Assembly: GCA_030674155.1 (NCBI GenBank)
Contig: CM060318.1
Location: forward strand, 80,869,858-80,933,857
Length of the DNA: 64,000 bases
Direction of reading: 5' to 3'
Origin: Stramonita haemastoma
Taxonomy: Eukaryota > Mollusca > Gastropoda > Neogastropoda > Muricidae
Below, one piece after another: positions 1 to 10,468 of the stretch. Position 1 is the first letter of the stretch, and each line of letters opens with the position of its first letter. The position numbers and the translations under genes were made by a program. The notes beneath the pieces were generated by a model. It saw only the letters and a list, made by a program, of their open reading frames with translations. It was not told the DNA's origin and ran no database searches.

Positions 1-470
1 TTTCCTTATCTGGCTTTTAAACCCCCTCCTTTTAAATCTGTCTTTTGCTTTCCTTTTTATCCCTTCTCCTCCTGTCTTTCTTTCATCTTGTCAAAGTGCC
101 TCTTTTCGGTTAGGAAAAGGTTTTTGGATTCTTGTTTTAAAGTTTTTCGTTTTCTTTGGAAAAAATAGCAAGCATGAGCATAAAAGCCAACGCCAGCTAT
201 ATAGAGAAGATATGCCGTTTTTCTATATCATTTTTCATTATCGTTTTTCATTGATCTGACATACTAGACCAACTATTTAGCACTTAGAGTTAGCGACAAA
301 CATGATCTATGTCTACTGCTGGGTCAATGCACGTGCAATGGATTTGGGAGAGAAATGTAGTTTGGAAGAAAGAACACTGCAGTCATAGCAAAACTACTAT
401 CTGTTGCAAAAACTGATATTTGTATATTTTTTCTCATTTACATGTCTGGGTCTCTCTGTTCCTAATTGTT
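1..470. other. AT-rich sequence without recognisable genes
   Basis: I see no open frame of note, no splice-flanked segment and no dispersed repeat that I could match elsewhere in the window. The left end is pyrimidine-rich on the + strand. Probably intergenic or intronic. Confidence 0.5.
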
Positions 471-482
471 CACACACACAAG

Positions 483-548
<66 letters not shown>
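471..548. repeat. (CA)n microsatellite
   Basis: An almost uninterrupted CA dinucleotide run, broken once near position 482. It is the first of many CA/GT tracts in the window. Confidence 0.97.
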
Positions 549-552
<4 letters not shown>

Positions 553-599
553 TTCTTAGATAGATGGCTTGGTGAATAAAAGCAAACATATCTATTGCT

Positions 600-645
600 T
601 ACTCAATGTATCATCGGAAATAAAATTTTGACTTTGACTTTGATA
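600..645 (+). repeat. TTTGAC-repeat tail, possible retroelement 3' end
   Basis: An AATAAA-type hexamer in 'gaaataaaattttgac' is followed directly by tandem TTTGAC units (about 625-643). Short hexamer tails after a poly(A)-like signal are typical of some non-LTR retrotransposons and their SINEs. No matching coding remnant is visible upstream, so this is only a suggestion. Confidence 0.3.
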
Positions 646-648
646 CGA

Positions 649-1060
649 GCACGCGTGCACGAATGATTATATTTTTGAAATGGATTTTCTTTTTTTCTAC
701 AGAAGAAATACATCTAGTAACTTTTTTAAACAGTGGTAGTAATCCAGATGTTAAGCATTGGCAGTGCAATTATCCAATATATAAAAACATAATAAGATTC
801 TTGGGTGTAATTCTTATGTTATACTAGCTTGGAACGTGCATATGAAACATATCTTAAGTAAAGCAAGAAAGTGTTTAAATTTACATAAAATAGTAAGTAT
901 TTCGGGGACAGAGACTTTAAATCTGAAATGTTTGGCAACATCCCTCATTCGTCTCTAACTGTCTTATGGATGATAGTTATTTTTCAATACTGCCAAGTAT
1001 TGACTTAAAACTTAAAAAGTGTGGACTGTAAGGCATACAGAATTGCACCAGTACCTTTTC
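649..1060. other. AT-rich sequence, nothing recognised
   Basis: No supported open frame and no repeat family match inside the window. Confidence 0.4.
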
Positions 1061-1066
1061 ATGCAT

Positions 1067-1204
<138 letters not shown>

Positions 1205-2010
1205 TCATAACTCTAGTAATAGACTAAGTTAAATGCTTTCCATTCAAAATTTTTTTTCTTAATGTGCATTGTGTGTGTGGTAGGGCAATCTCAAACACTC
1301 ATATTCTTTTCCATTGTCAAGTGTTACAAAAAGCACCTTCCCACCGTTCGTGAGAAATCTTTACATAATGTTTTGTTATATTGCTCTGTGAAACTGCTTT
1401 GGTGTTGAAAAAGAATTGTGTTAGTAATTTACTTTAGTGTAAGTAAATATCTCATTTATTAATTTGAAGGGACGCATTCTAACCACCACGGTATAGTTCT
1501 CGGAATTGTTATTTTTTCTAATGTTCTTTTTACATGGAATATATCATACATATCTTTTAATCCGTTGTTGTTAGATTAGTTATACAGTTATTCATATCGT
1601 AAATTCATTTCTTCCATTGTATTATGGTAATAATACTTGGACAATTCTTTATGACTTTTTTCTGAATTGTTTGCCTTTTTGTGTCTAATACCACTTAATG
1701 TGAATAGACGTTAAATTGAAGAACAAAAACACAGAATAATGCCGTAAGGTAAGGGGATGGAGACAGAGGAATATAATCTGCAAGGGCAAATTCAAAAGCC
1801 TCACTGCAACTCTCAGCAGTGTAAAACCCAGACAACCGGCATCCTGGCGTGTGGCCCAGTTAACAAAGAGAAAAGAAAGTGTTTTTCCCGTGAATCTCTC
1901 GTGGCGTTGTGACATGTATGTGTTGTGTTAATGTAGCTCTGGTGAATGGCCTATATTCAATCCGACCTTAGGTGGGGTTAGGTGTGACCTCATTGGCAAA
2001 CTCCGCAGGT
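1205..2010. other. AT-rich sequence, nothing recognised
   Basis: A minus-strand frame of 76 codons (1685-1915) is the longest. It has no family resemblance and no splice or promoter context that I can see, so I do not call a gene. Confidence 0.4.
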
Positions 2011-2011
2011 T

Positions 2012-2338
2012 CTTTTTTTTTTTTTTTGCTGCCTCCTCTTCCGTGGCGTTCTGCCTCACTGTTCCATGCCCCTCATTTCAACCTTCTCGCCAAATCCATA
2101 CCCAGATTTGTTTTGTCGCATCCTCAGGGTAGGAAGTCCACAAAGAGCCCATCAATATCAGGTCTCCATGGGCCACCAGCCAGAGGGGCCCTGCACTGCT
2201 GCTGGGTCACTTTGGTGGTGTTCAGTGGAACATGGTGCCTGTTCTGAGCTACCATTCGCAAGAAACCACCTACTAAACCCCCCTACTAAGACAGTATTAG
2301 CTAATGACTAAGACAGAGTGAGCTGCCCACCCCAGGTG
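2012..2338 (+). repeat. Dispersed repeat D, near-full copy
   Basis: Matches 49,003-49,315 along about 300 bp. Shared blocks include 'gccaccagccagaggggccc', 'tttggtggtgttcagtgg' and 'acagtattagct', in the same order. Shorter fragments occur at 57,918-58,035 and 60,155-60,275. It begins at a T-run, as if a retroposed tail lay on the other strand, but I see no clear A/B boxes. The family is defined only by internal comparison. The plus-strand open frames here lie inside the repeat and are not genes. Confidence 0.8.
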
Positions 2339-2450
2339 TCGACCACCACAACATCCCTCCCACCACTGCCACCCTCGAACCTCCAACCCCAAAGGCTTTG
2401 ACACTAACTCGCCATACATATTACATCTTATACATATATTACATCCATTA

Positions 2451-2762
2451 GACCATGAGTGGTGGTCTGGGCGCTAGTCTTTCGGATAAGACGATAAATC
2501 GAGGTCATGTGTGTTACACATAATTATTTAGCGCATGTAAAAGAACCCACGGCAACAAGAGGGTTTTCCCTGGCAAAATTCTGTAGAAAAAAGCCACTCT
2601 GATAGGGAAACAAATACAGTTGCAAACAGAAAAAAGAAAATAATGACCAGGCGCTGCACTTGTGGCGACGCGCCCTCCCCGGGAGAGCAGCCCGAATTTC
2701 ACACAGAGAAATCTGCTGCGACATAAAGTGGTATAAAATAAAATAAATAAAAACATATAAAA
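2451..2762 (+). mobile_element. SINE family B, 5'-truncated copy
   Basis: Shares an ordered series of blocks with the full-length copy on the minus strand at 35,105-35,520: 'gagtggtggtctgggcgc', 'acccacggcaacaagag', 'gccactctgatagg', 'gggagagcagcccgaattt' and an A-rich 3' end. Related copies lie at 41,094-41,352 (+), 6,630-6,720 (-), 13,441-13,530 (-) and, degenerate, 54,657-54,935 (-). A SINE of this type is nonautonomous and relies on a LINE reverse transcriptase. Confidence 0.8.
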
Positions 2763-2930
2763 GTGAATATGCTTTGACACTCTCAAACTCGCATCCTTAA
2801 GTGGATGAAGCGGGACTGTGTGGCCCAGTCTTCCCACTGAGTCCACAGCCCAGCCGGAGTCCAAAAAATCCCAGTGGCTCTCATAAGATCCAGTCCCATT
2901 TTTGAAATTTTATTTTATTTTTTATTTTAT

Positions 2931-3203
2931 TCTTCTATATCAATGATAATGGGATAAGCAATCATGTGCTTTTTTTCATCCGGTCCCCGTGTGTATGCAG
3001 TTGTGTAAATATTGTCATCTGTTCCCACCGGCACACGATGACCTACTCTTACGAAAAGCGGAACAGGATTTAACGTGTGCGCAAGATGTTCTGCGTGCGT
3101 TCGCACACGGGGCCTCGGTTTACAGTCTCATCCGAAGGGTTTTGGGGAGAGTGGACTCAGAACTGATGTTAACTCCAGGGAAAAAATTCCTCGACCGGAC
3201 TCT
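2931..3203 (-). mobile_element. tRNA-related SINE family A, lacking most of the tRNA head
   Basis: Read on the minus strand it matches the body of the full copies at 32,905-33,222 (+) and 44,870-45,200 (-): 'ggtcgagg', 'gttaacatcag', 'gagactgtaaaccgaggcc', 'gcgaacgcacgcagaac', 'ttccgcttttcgtaagagta', 'ccggtgggaacagatgac' and a 3' end in T/A-rich sequence. It stops just inside the box B region. The plus-strand open frame at 2989-3222 is the SINE read backwards. Confidence 0.85.
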
Positions 3204-3419
3204 AAAAAGCTTGTATACATGAACTCAACAGTTTTACCTAAATATGGTGTACGTTTTGCGTGCATGTAAGAAAAAAAGGGGGGTAATGGGGAAATAATTA
3301 TGATGACGTCTTATCTGGTTAAATTTTACAAAGACTGAGCATATGCATTCTTTTAAAAATAGCTCAAACAAGAACGACTATCACGAGTAGCTTAGAGAGC
3401 GCGTCGAAAATCAAAATCG

Positions 3420-3550
3420 TCTGTGATTGGTCAGATGCTACGGGGTGCACACACGGGTCACGGCCTACAAAAGGCAAAGAGACAGACGCAGACGACAGTT
3501 CAGACATGTGAATTCGGCTGAATGTGCGTACAGCTGAGAGGTAAGTATGT
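3420..3550 (+). promoter_or_regulatory. Candidate core promoter and leader exon with splice donor
   Basis: The stretch is richer in CpG than its neighbours. It contains an inverted CCAAT box (attgg, 3426-3430), a TATA-like TACAAAAG (3466-3473), and about 30 bases downstream a candidate start region around 3497-3505. A consensus 5' splice donor AG|GTAAGTAT follows at 3541. The leader would hold a minimal ATG-TGA at 3506 and a second ATG at 3522 that reads MCVQLR before the donor. Spacing and order fit a TATA promoter with a short first exon, but no downstream coding exon has been identified. The alternative is chance combination of short motifs. Confidence 0.35.
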
Positions 3551-3719
3551 AGACCTATATAATTTAATTTGCTAGAGCGAAGCTGCTATAAATAATTTTT
3601 AGTTTTTGTCTTCCGAATAGAAGTAATTTCTGTCGTAAAGTAGTTATCTTTATGCAGACAGTAGTTTATAGCAAGATTTTACACATGCATTTTAAAATTT
3701 TTTTAAACGGTAACCAGCC

Positions 3720-3756
3720 ACCGGTTTCTACCCGGTTCGAAATCCGGGTACTTCCA
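3720..3756. other. tRNA T-arm-like hairpin (box B only)
   Basis: ACCCGG and CCGGGT pair around a TTCGAAAT loop. This gives a box B match (GGTTCGAAATCC) like a tRNA T-arm. I find no box A or acceptor stem at the right distance upstream, so it is not a complete tRNA gene. It could be a tRNA or SINE relic or a chance hairpin. Confidence 0.3.
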
Positions 3757-3797
3757 ACTGCAATTTACATAGATTTACAGTTGCGTTTAAGTGAACT

Positions 3798-3850
3798 TTC
3801 TTTATTCAGTTTCAGTTAAAAGTGAGAAACCGGGTGACTGGGAAGTAAGT
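3798..3850 (+). other. Possible short second exon (weak)
   Basis: A pyrimidine-rich acceptor ending 'tttattcag' (3809) and a donor GGAA|GTAAGTG at 3845 enclose about 35 nt. With the donor at 3541 this would make a 268-nt intron. No coding content can be judged at this length. Downstream, 3849-4034 is an open frame beginning with GTG, without recognisable similarity. Confidence 0.2.
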
Positions 3851-4090
3851 GTTAGACAACCAGTCAAAAGAAAGTTATAGCAGCAGACCTGCACAAATCT
3901 TTGAGAAGTTATCGTGCTCGAAACGGGTTTCGATTTTTTCCCGCTCTTTCGCAAGAGCTCTTAAGATATTACCTATGGTGAAAGTTTGTGTATGCCGACC
4001 ATTTTTGTCCGCAATGAAAGTAGCCGCTTTCTGACATTGTGAATGTTTCAACAGAAAAGTTTTATTTAAAAGAAATTTCTTTCGGTTTTT

Positions 4091-4425
4091 TTTTTTATTC
4101 GGGGATAATGGAATAAGTACTCATGTGCTCTTTTAGCATTAGTCCCCAGGTTGTGCAGTTTTGGTAATTTTTTGTCATCTGTTCCTACCGGTATACAATA
4201 GCCTCCGAAAAGCGGAACGGTTTTACGAGTGCGCAAGATATCCGTGCGTTTAAACACGGGGCTTCGGTTTTTAGTCTCGGCGGAAGGACTTTTTTTGGGG
4301 GGTGGGGGGGGGGGGGCAATCGGCACTGATGTCAACTCCAGAGTATAAAAATCCCTTGAATGAGATTCGAACGGGTCAGCAGACCACAGATTCGTGAGTC
4401 ATGGGTTGAATCTCAGTGGGATTAA
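4091..4425 (-). mobile_element. SINE family A, decayed copy including the box B region
   Basis: On the minus strand it keeps 'gttcgaatctca' (box B), then the family A body: 'gacatcagtgccgatt', 'aaaaccgaagcccc', 'ttccgcttttcgg', 'ccggtaggaacagatgaca', and the 3' motif before the T/A-rich end. A G-run near 4299-4316 interrupts it. Many substitutions make it one of the older copies. Confidence 0.7.
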
Positions 4426-4429
4426 ATCC

Positions 4430-5490
4430 AGGCGGCGACATGCGAGACGTCTGATAATTTTACCCAGAATAACAAGTGCACGCACTCCAAATGAGACTGA
4501 ATGTACCGCGCAAACGCATGCATAGCCTCTTGTACACACCAAAAAATCTTGTATGCTTATATGACTGGTGATGTGGATAGTACAAACATGCACACTGACT
4601 TGGAGAGGGATGAGCTACACCAGGCTCAAATTGCCCAAGACACACTGCCAAAAACTGTTGCAGCGCCCAGAAATTTCTGGAGTTAAGTCGATCCACATTG
4701 GCCTTTATGAAAGAAATAGTTAAAAAGTCATAGCCTAGTTAATTGACGGAAACTTGGATTAATATAGGATCAAAGTTGTAGAGTTGGATCTATGATATAC
4801 TATAATAGTGTTTTTTTTCTAGTTATGGTAGTTGTGTGTATATGCTTGTCAATCAGATACTGGCCAGCACTGTGAATAGCCTGGTGGGAGAACACGATAC
4901 TTCGCATAAGTACAGAGGTTCAGTGCTAGTGGACTGGTATGTGTCAGCATGACTTAGCAATCTTTTTGGTAGGCATTGGTGTGGAATAGATTCAACAGCC
5001 TTAGAAAGACTGAAGCCATATTGTGGATGGCGTCATGTTAATAACTCGGGGACATAAAGGCATGTTCATTCTATATATTCCCAATACCGTCTCCATGAAA
5101 CTATAGTTTTCAGAGGTTTCAGGATTTGGCCAAAGAACTGTTTGGTAAAGTAGTCATAATTCAAGGAATCTAAATCTGAACACTTCGATGTTGAAAAAAA
5201 AATCCCAACAGTTAACGCAAGAGATATTCGTGGAACACATTTTAGAAGAAAAAAGCTAATAGTTGCAATTGGTTGTGGAAAGTTGTAGCAGGACTTGACA
5301 TGGGTGATTTTTCTTCAGTTTTCAACGGAATTCTGCACTAGATTTTAGGATTCAAAAGAAAAATCGATTCGAAAACTTAGCCAGTTAAAAATGACCCAAA
5401 TGACGATCTGTGAGAAACGCTTCTTTGAAAACACTTGTAAATTGGCTTGTCTAACGGAAGTATTCTCATAAAGGATAATGATAAAACAAT
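4430..5490. other. About 1 kb without recognisable features
   Basis: Short open frames exist on both strands (for example 4460-4696, 4501-4686, 5345-5572). None shows a family motif or splice context. I cannot match this stretch to another part of the window. Confidence 0.35.
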
Positions 5491-6629
5491 TTTGTGCGGA
5501 AAAATACAGGTTCAAGTGCGGGTAAGAGGTGAACAGTCGGTCTCCAAGGTGGTAGCAATTATTTTGGCGCATGCATGGGCATTGTCACCGGAAGTCTTCT
5601 CTGGATCGCTAAGTTGGATGTGTTTTTGTCATTCAGTTTGAAATGACAGCAAGGTCAAAACTATGCATTGAATCTTGTGTAATAGACAAAAGCAGAGCTT
5701 GGAAGCTATATTAATGAAGCAACAAAGTTTTTGCTGTATGCTTAATAAAAACACATTGGTCTGCAAGGGAGGGGGAGGCAATAGTTAAAAGCTGGAGCTT
5801 ACTACCAAAAGCAAATTTGAAAACTGAACTCGAGCTGCTATGAAACAGAAACATGTTTAAAAAAATTTGACATTAGTGCCTTACACTTGAGCCAAATGAA
5901 ATGATAGGGAGGTAGTGGTGGGTGGTGGCGATATACACCGGAGGTGAATTGAGAACAGATATAGGGTAAATAGATGTCAAAATCAGTCAAAATTTATTTC
6001 CAGATAGTCTAGTACATTAAGCAGTAAATTATATTTTTTCATCAAGCCATCTATCTAGCGACCCCTCCCCCCCCAAAAAAAAAGCGACAAAAAACACCCC
6101 CAAACCACTTAAACAGCAAAAAGAAAGCAGCAAGCAAACCAGAAATAAACGAAAACCCCACGAAAAAATATATTTAGCGACAACATTGTTACAACTCGTA
6201 ACAAAAGAAACACGAAAGGAACTAAAGAGAATCTAATAATATAGTAATAAAAATGCACCGTAACTTTCACGAAGGCTACACACACACACCACACCCACGC
6301 CTCAGCTCGCACACGCGGCACACATACTGCGCCCCCCTCCTCCCCTTGCAAAAGCATATATCCCCGCTCGCACAAGCACTTGTTTTTGTCATAGAAAAAA
6401 AATCATCTAAATCAATTGTATCAGATTACAATATTATCCACTCTTTTACATTCATACTTTATATAAAAAATAAAAACGGGAATAAAACAAAAATTGATAT
6501 CCAATCCTTAGCACTCTAATCAATTTTAAATTAATAAATCATGATGATGATGATAATAAAATTAAAAAGAGTATGATAATCACCCATCACAACTAAAAGC
6601 AATTTTTCTTAATTTTTAATAAAATTTTA

Positions 6630-6720
6630 TACCGCTTGATGTCACAGCAGACTTCTCTGCGTGAAATTCGGGCTGCTATCCCCAGGAAGAGCGCGTCGCC
6701 ACAAGTGCAGCACCTACCCA
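6630..6720 (-). mobile_element. SINE family B 3' fragment within the 3 kb block
   Basis: Contains 'cagcagacttctctgcgtga' and 'ttcgggctgctat', matching the 3' part of SINE B on the minus strand. The same fragment is at the matching place in the other block copy (13,441-13,530), so it was present before the block was duplicated. Confidence 0.75.
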
Positions 6721-6730
6721 TTTTATACAC

Positions 6731-6732
<2 letters not shown>

Positions 6733-6780
<48 letters not shown>

Positions 6781-6788
6781 TATATACA
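6733..6788. repeat. (TA)n microsatellite
   Basis: About 27 TA units. It is absent from the homologous position in the second block copy, where the sequence goes straight from the SINE B fragment to 'ccaattttttctca'. Confidence 0.95.
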
Positions 6789-6796
6789 CACACCCC

Positions 6797-7003
6797 CAGC
6801 GGCCTGGGGACTCTTAACTTCCCAATTTTTTCTCAGAGATGGTGTCTACACACCTGTGTGGATACCGTTTTTTTTTTATTTCGTCATCCGCTCCTACCGG
6901 CGCACAATGGCCTGCTCTTTCGAAAGGCGGGACGGAGTTTTAACGTGTGCGCAAGATGTTAAGCGTGCGTTCGCACACAGGCCTCGGTCGAAAGTCTCAT
7001 CGA
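6797..7003 (-). mobile_element. SINE A fragment beside a repeat E terminus
   Basis: The first ~55 bases ('cctggggactc', 'ttttctcagagatggtgtct') match the right end of repeat E as at 44,810-44,855. They are followed by a SINE A body on the minus strand ('cctaccggcgcacaatggcc', 'gtgcgcaagatgtt'). The arrangement repeats at 13,528-13,712. Repeat E and SINE A also lie side by side at 44.6-45.2 kb. Confidence 0.7.
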
Positions 7004-7364
7004 ATCCCAATAACACGATAACTGTATAAAAAAAGAAAAAAAACGCATTGAAAAGGACTGGGGAAAGGGGGGTATCAAGGAGGAAGAGAGGAAAAAAAAC
7101 AGCCAGTCAATAATGGTACTACCAAGTTTTACAACGAGAACCCCTACTCAAATATTTTAAAAAGAATTCAATCAGCTAGACTATCAAAGCAAGACTGCCT
7201 GAGAAAATTGTGCGTATGTGTGTGTGTGTGTGCTTCCATTTAGTGGATTTTGGATAAAAACTGGTTTATTGTATTAAGTCCCCATGTGAACGCTGTTAGG
7301 AAAATTGTCATCCGTTTCCAATGATAGGTAGATTACTCTTCCGAAAGACAACTCGTTAACATGT

Positions 7365-7433
7365 GCACATGGTGTGTGTGCGTGTGTGTTTGTGCGTGTG
7401 TGTGTGCGTGCGTGCGTGCGTGCGCGCGCGTGC
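7365..7433. repeat. Imperfect GT/GTGC repeat
   Basis: Alternating GT, GTGC and CG units. The same tract, shorter, is in block copy 2 near 14,068-14,115. Confidence 0.85.
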
Positions 7434-8036
7434 CTAAATATATTTTTGGTAGGGAGGAGAATCATAGTTGATTTTATAGAAGGTACTAAATGGAATCTGA
7501 TAATTGGGAGGGGCAAGATTATTGAAAACAGAAGGGCTTTTTTGCTTCCGGCTTTTTGGGATATTCTTTCGTCAGTTGGGAGAAAGGGGTAGGATATTAT
7601 GGCTAGTTAAGTGAGAATAGAAAAAAGAGCTTAGCACATAAGATTTCTTAACGTGGTTTCATTAGGGGCTGATGACAACCTCCCTAAATTAATTCAACTT
7701 GGGTTCTCTTGGAAATGGAATTTTTCAAAAAAGTTGGCCAAAAATCTTTCAAAGCTGAAAAATTGTAATTAAACAATGGGGAGATGCGAAATATTAAAGC
7801 GAAAGTTAACTTTAACCTTGGGGTTGTTCCTTTATCAACTTAATTTTAGTTCTTTTGAAAACGCCCACAGCCTATTTGAAAATAAATACAGGCTCAGACG
7901 CCACTGAGCGGATTCCAGAACCGGAAAATTGCCATAAAAAAATCAGGGAAGCAAACCATGGCGTATTGGTAGGATGGGTGAATTGGAATTTAAAGGAAAC
8001 GTCCAAACCATTGTGTCAAAAGCTAGGCACCATTGT

Positions 8037-8197
8037 GTCTATCTGCCATTGTGTCCACATACATGCATGCATACAGGCAGTCAAGCCAGCCGACTGACGG
8101 CCCTTTCCCAGCTTACTAATGTTAATTACTAACACTAACCTTTACACTGTTGCTTTCTAACCTGGCCCCACATGTGGACACAAAAGGCAGATGGATA
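8037..8197. repeat. Inverted repeat (stem-loop) conserved in both 3 kb blocks
   Basis: Arm 'tctgccattgtgtccacat' (about 8042-8060) pairs with 'atgtggacacaaaaggcaga' (about 8172-8192), with one small internal mismatch region. The loop contains a second small palindrome (tcaagccagccgactga) and TA-rich sequence. The same arms and inner palindrome are at 14,717-14,872 in the other block. Function is unknown; it could be a transposon structural element or a hairpin RNA. Confidence 0.65.
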
Positions 8198-8479
8198 TCG
8201 TGATGCCAGACGTGACACGGAAACCGTTTTTGTTTTTGCGTTTTGGTGTGGAGTATGGGGATACTTTAAAGGAAAAGGACGTTATATATTCATATAGAAG
8301 GGGCAGGATGAATAGTTATTCGTGGTGAGGGGCATAAGAGGAGTTAAAGCCAAGTTGTCTGTGACAGCAAAAATAGAAATGGCATTTTTTGTTTTTGGTA
8401 AGAAAGGGGAAATGTTTTAAGTAAAAAAATCTAAATATAAAAACGTGGGGTTAAACGGGAATTTTTTTTTGTGTGCGCA

Positions 8480-8490
8480 CGCTTGTATTT

Positions 8491-8525
<35 letters not shown>
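8480..8525. repeat. (GT)n(GA)n microsatellite at right end of block copy 1
   Basis: A GT run passes into a short GA run before the block ends. Block copy 2 has a longer, interrupted GT tract at the same place. Confidence 0.9.
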
Positions 8526-8539
8526 CTTGATGGTATGCA

Positions 8540-9440
8540 CACCGAAATACATGCATAAAAGGACGGAAATGTGTACACGTGTAGCTTTTTCAGTTTTTGA
8601 AGATCAGATTGTCTCGGTTTGAAAAAAATAAGCAAACAAAATGCAGTAAGCCAAAGAAAAAGAAGTATAAGATAAAGGAACTCGCGAGGAAAAAGCGTTA
8701 TAAAAGTGAAAAAAAAAGAAATTGATGGGGAAAATTAAAAATGCAAAGTAGAGAGGTTAATTACAAGAAAGTGGTAGAAACACAACAGCCAGCAAAAGCC
8801 ACAAGAAAGAGCAAAGTGAAGAGATGAACAACCCCCCCCAAAAAAAACAACCCCCCCCCCCCCCCACAAAAACACCCAAAAAACAAACAGTAGCAACAAT
8901 ACCAACAAAGAAATTACGGACTAAAGTGGAAAGAGTTGAGGGGGGGGGGGGGGGGGGGGGGGAGAAACAGAACAGGAGCAAGAAACAAAAAAAAAAGAAG
9001 AAAAGTTGGAGGAATCGACCAACGCAAGGTTGATGTTCCTTACGTGTTTTAAAGGGAATTCCGAGTTGGCGATTTTCGGATTATTTTAATTTGCATTAGC
9101 AGATGCAATACATGGAATCGTATTGAAAATGACAACCTGTGACAAACATTTCCATGAAAACCCTCAAAAATCGAGGTGTGTCTACCAAAGTACACTAAGG
9201 CTGCATCGTTTTGGGGAAAAATTAAGGAGATAAAACTACAAATGCGTATGAGTGCGTTGAAGACGCAATGGAATAGCAGACGAGTGTCCTAGGAAAGTGA
9301 TTTTATTTGGCGCATAAGCATCGTTTCGAAAGTCATCCATCAATCGCGCTGGTTGAATGTATTCTACCCTAGTGTGTCGAGTTTAAAACTAAGACAAAAA
9401 ATTGCATCGAATCCAATGCAACAAAGCTGGCGCGGCGCCG
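8540..9440. other. Non-coding sequence with homopolymer C and G tracts
   Basis: Contains C-runs near 8827-8866 and a G-run at about 8941-8962 in an otherwise A-rich region. Open frames here are homopolymer translations. No gene or dispersed repeat recognised. Confidence 0.5.
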
Positions 9441-9511
9441 CACACACACACACACAACACACACAACCACAACCACACACACACACAACACACACACACA
9501 CACAACACACA

Positions 9512-9542
<31 letters not shown>

Positions 9543-9725
9543 CACCACACACACAACCACACACACACAACACACCACACCACACACCAACACACAACAC
9601 ACACACAACACCCCACACACACACACACCACACACACACACACACAAAACACACCACACACAAAACACACCCCACACACAACACACACACCACACACACA
9701 CACACACACAACAACAAACACACGC
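9440..9725. repeat. Cryptically simple CA-rich tract
   Basis: About 285 bases made almost only of C and A on the + strand, with CA units broken by AAC, CCA and CCCA. It ends in a GC-rich 'cgcgggccgcgcgcgg'. Long open frames in several phases (up to 153 codons) are produced by the absence of G and T, not by coding. Confidence 0.95.
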
Positions 9726-10465
9726 GGGCCGCGCGCGGAGTTGTATGCACATAATATGCATTAATAATGCTATTTTGGGTGGCAGCCAATGAAAGAATTA
9801 GCATGTCTGTTACTACGTAAATCACACAAATGAATGCCTTAACACCCTCCTCGATAACTGTTTAAAAAGCCTGAATTTTTTTTACCGAGAGGTCTGTATG
9901 AGCCCTATAATATCAAATGGGGGAAAGTCTTCAGGCCTATGCTCACAATCCCACATTTTAAGACTTCCTGCTTAGGCTCGCACATCAACGCTGCCAACAC
10001 TTGAATTCGCTTGACTGCGTGCAATAAAACTAAAAAGTGTGTCCTGTTCTGTATAACTAAAAGAATATATCCCCGGCAACAAACGTAATGTACCCAATTC
10101 TATAAAACGAAGTATCACCTGCAATAATAATAAAAGAATGTCCTGTTTTATCATATAAAAGATTTTATCTGCAGTAAAACAAAGTATGTACTATGTTCTA
10201 TAAAACAAAAATATCCTACTTTATAAAAGTATAAATCCTGTTCTATCAAATGATAAAAGCAATAAAAACACAACATCCAAGTGTCTGGCAGAACAAATTT
10301 TGGGTTAATTCAGGACTTGCTTCAGGCTGATGGTAATAAACCAAACACAAATTTGTCTACACATCAAAGTGAATCCATTAAACAATTCTTATAATCTCCG
10401 AAAACTACTCGTTAAAGACACACCCTTACACATACAACGTGGCTGACCCTAGTTACCTCCACCCT
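9726..10465. other. AT-rich sequence with short repeated phrases
   Basis: Between about 10,015 and 10,250 the phrase 'aaaagaatatatcc/tcctgttctataaaac' recurs in variants. This suggests a very degenerate tandem repeat of roughly 30 bases. A related phrase ('actaaaagaatatatctt') reappears at 16,861. No genes seen. Confidence 0.4.
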
Positions 10466-10468
10466 TTA

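Larger units (their letters stand above)
5496..8539 (+). repeat. Duplicated ~3 kb block, copy 1
   Basis: Collinear with 12,290-15,256 in direct orientation. It begins at 'cggaaaaatacaggtt' and ends at 'gcttgatggtatgca'. Shared landmarks in order: 'tctccaaggtggtagcaatt', a C-run/A-run near 6061, 'caacatggttacaactcg', a SINE B fragment, a SINE A fragment, 'gaaaaggactggggaaaggg', 'agaaaattgtg', 'gaagcaaaccatggcgtatt', an inverted repeat at 8037-8197, and a GT microsatellite near the right end. Differences are substitutions and small indels plus one ~100-bp difference at 6,714-6,815. I see no long conserved coding frame. It could be a large nonautonomous transposon or a segmental duplication. Confidence 0.9.

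Noticed and set aside
3951..3966. Histone-type 3' stem-loop (gctctttcgcaagagc)
   Set aside because: The hairpin is perfect, but the loop and flanks differ from the histone consensus and no histone-like frame precedes it.
7855..8097. Conserved small protein shared by the two 3 kb blocks (with 14,461-14,778)
   Set aside because: Only the last ~28 codons agree. The upstream parts are frameshifted relative to each other, and the shared part overlaps the inverted repeat.
9353..9825. Overlapping open frames of 110-153 codons on both strands
   Set aside because: They translate a CA-rich tract with almost no stop-forming trinucleotides. The proteins are His/Thr or Cys/Val repeats.
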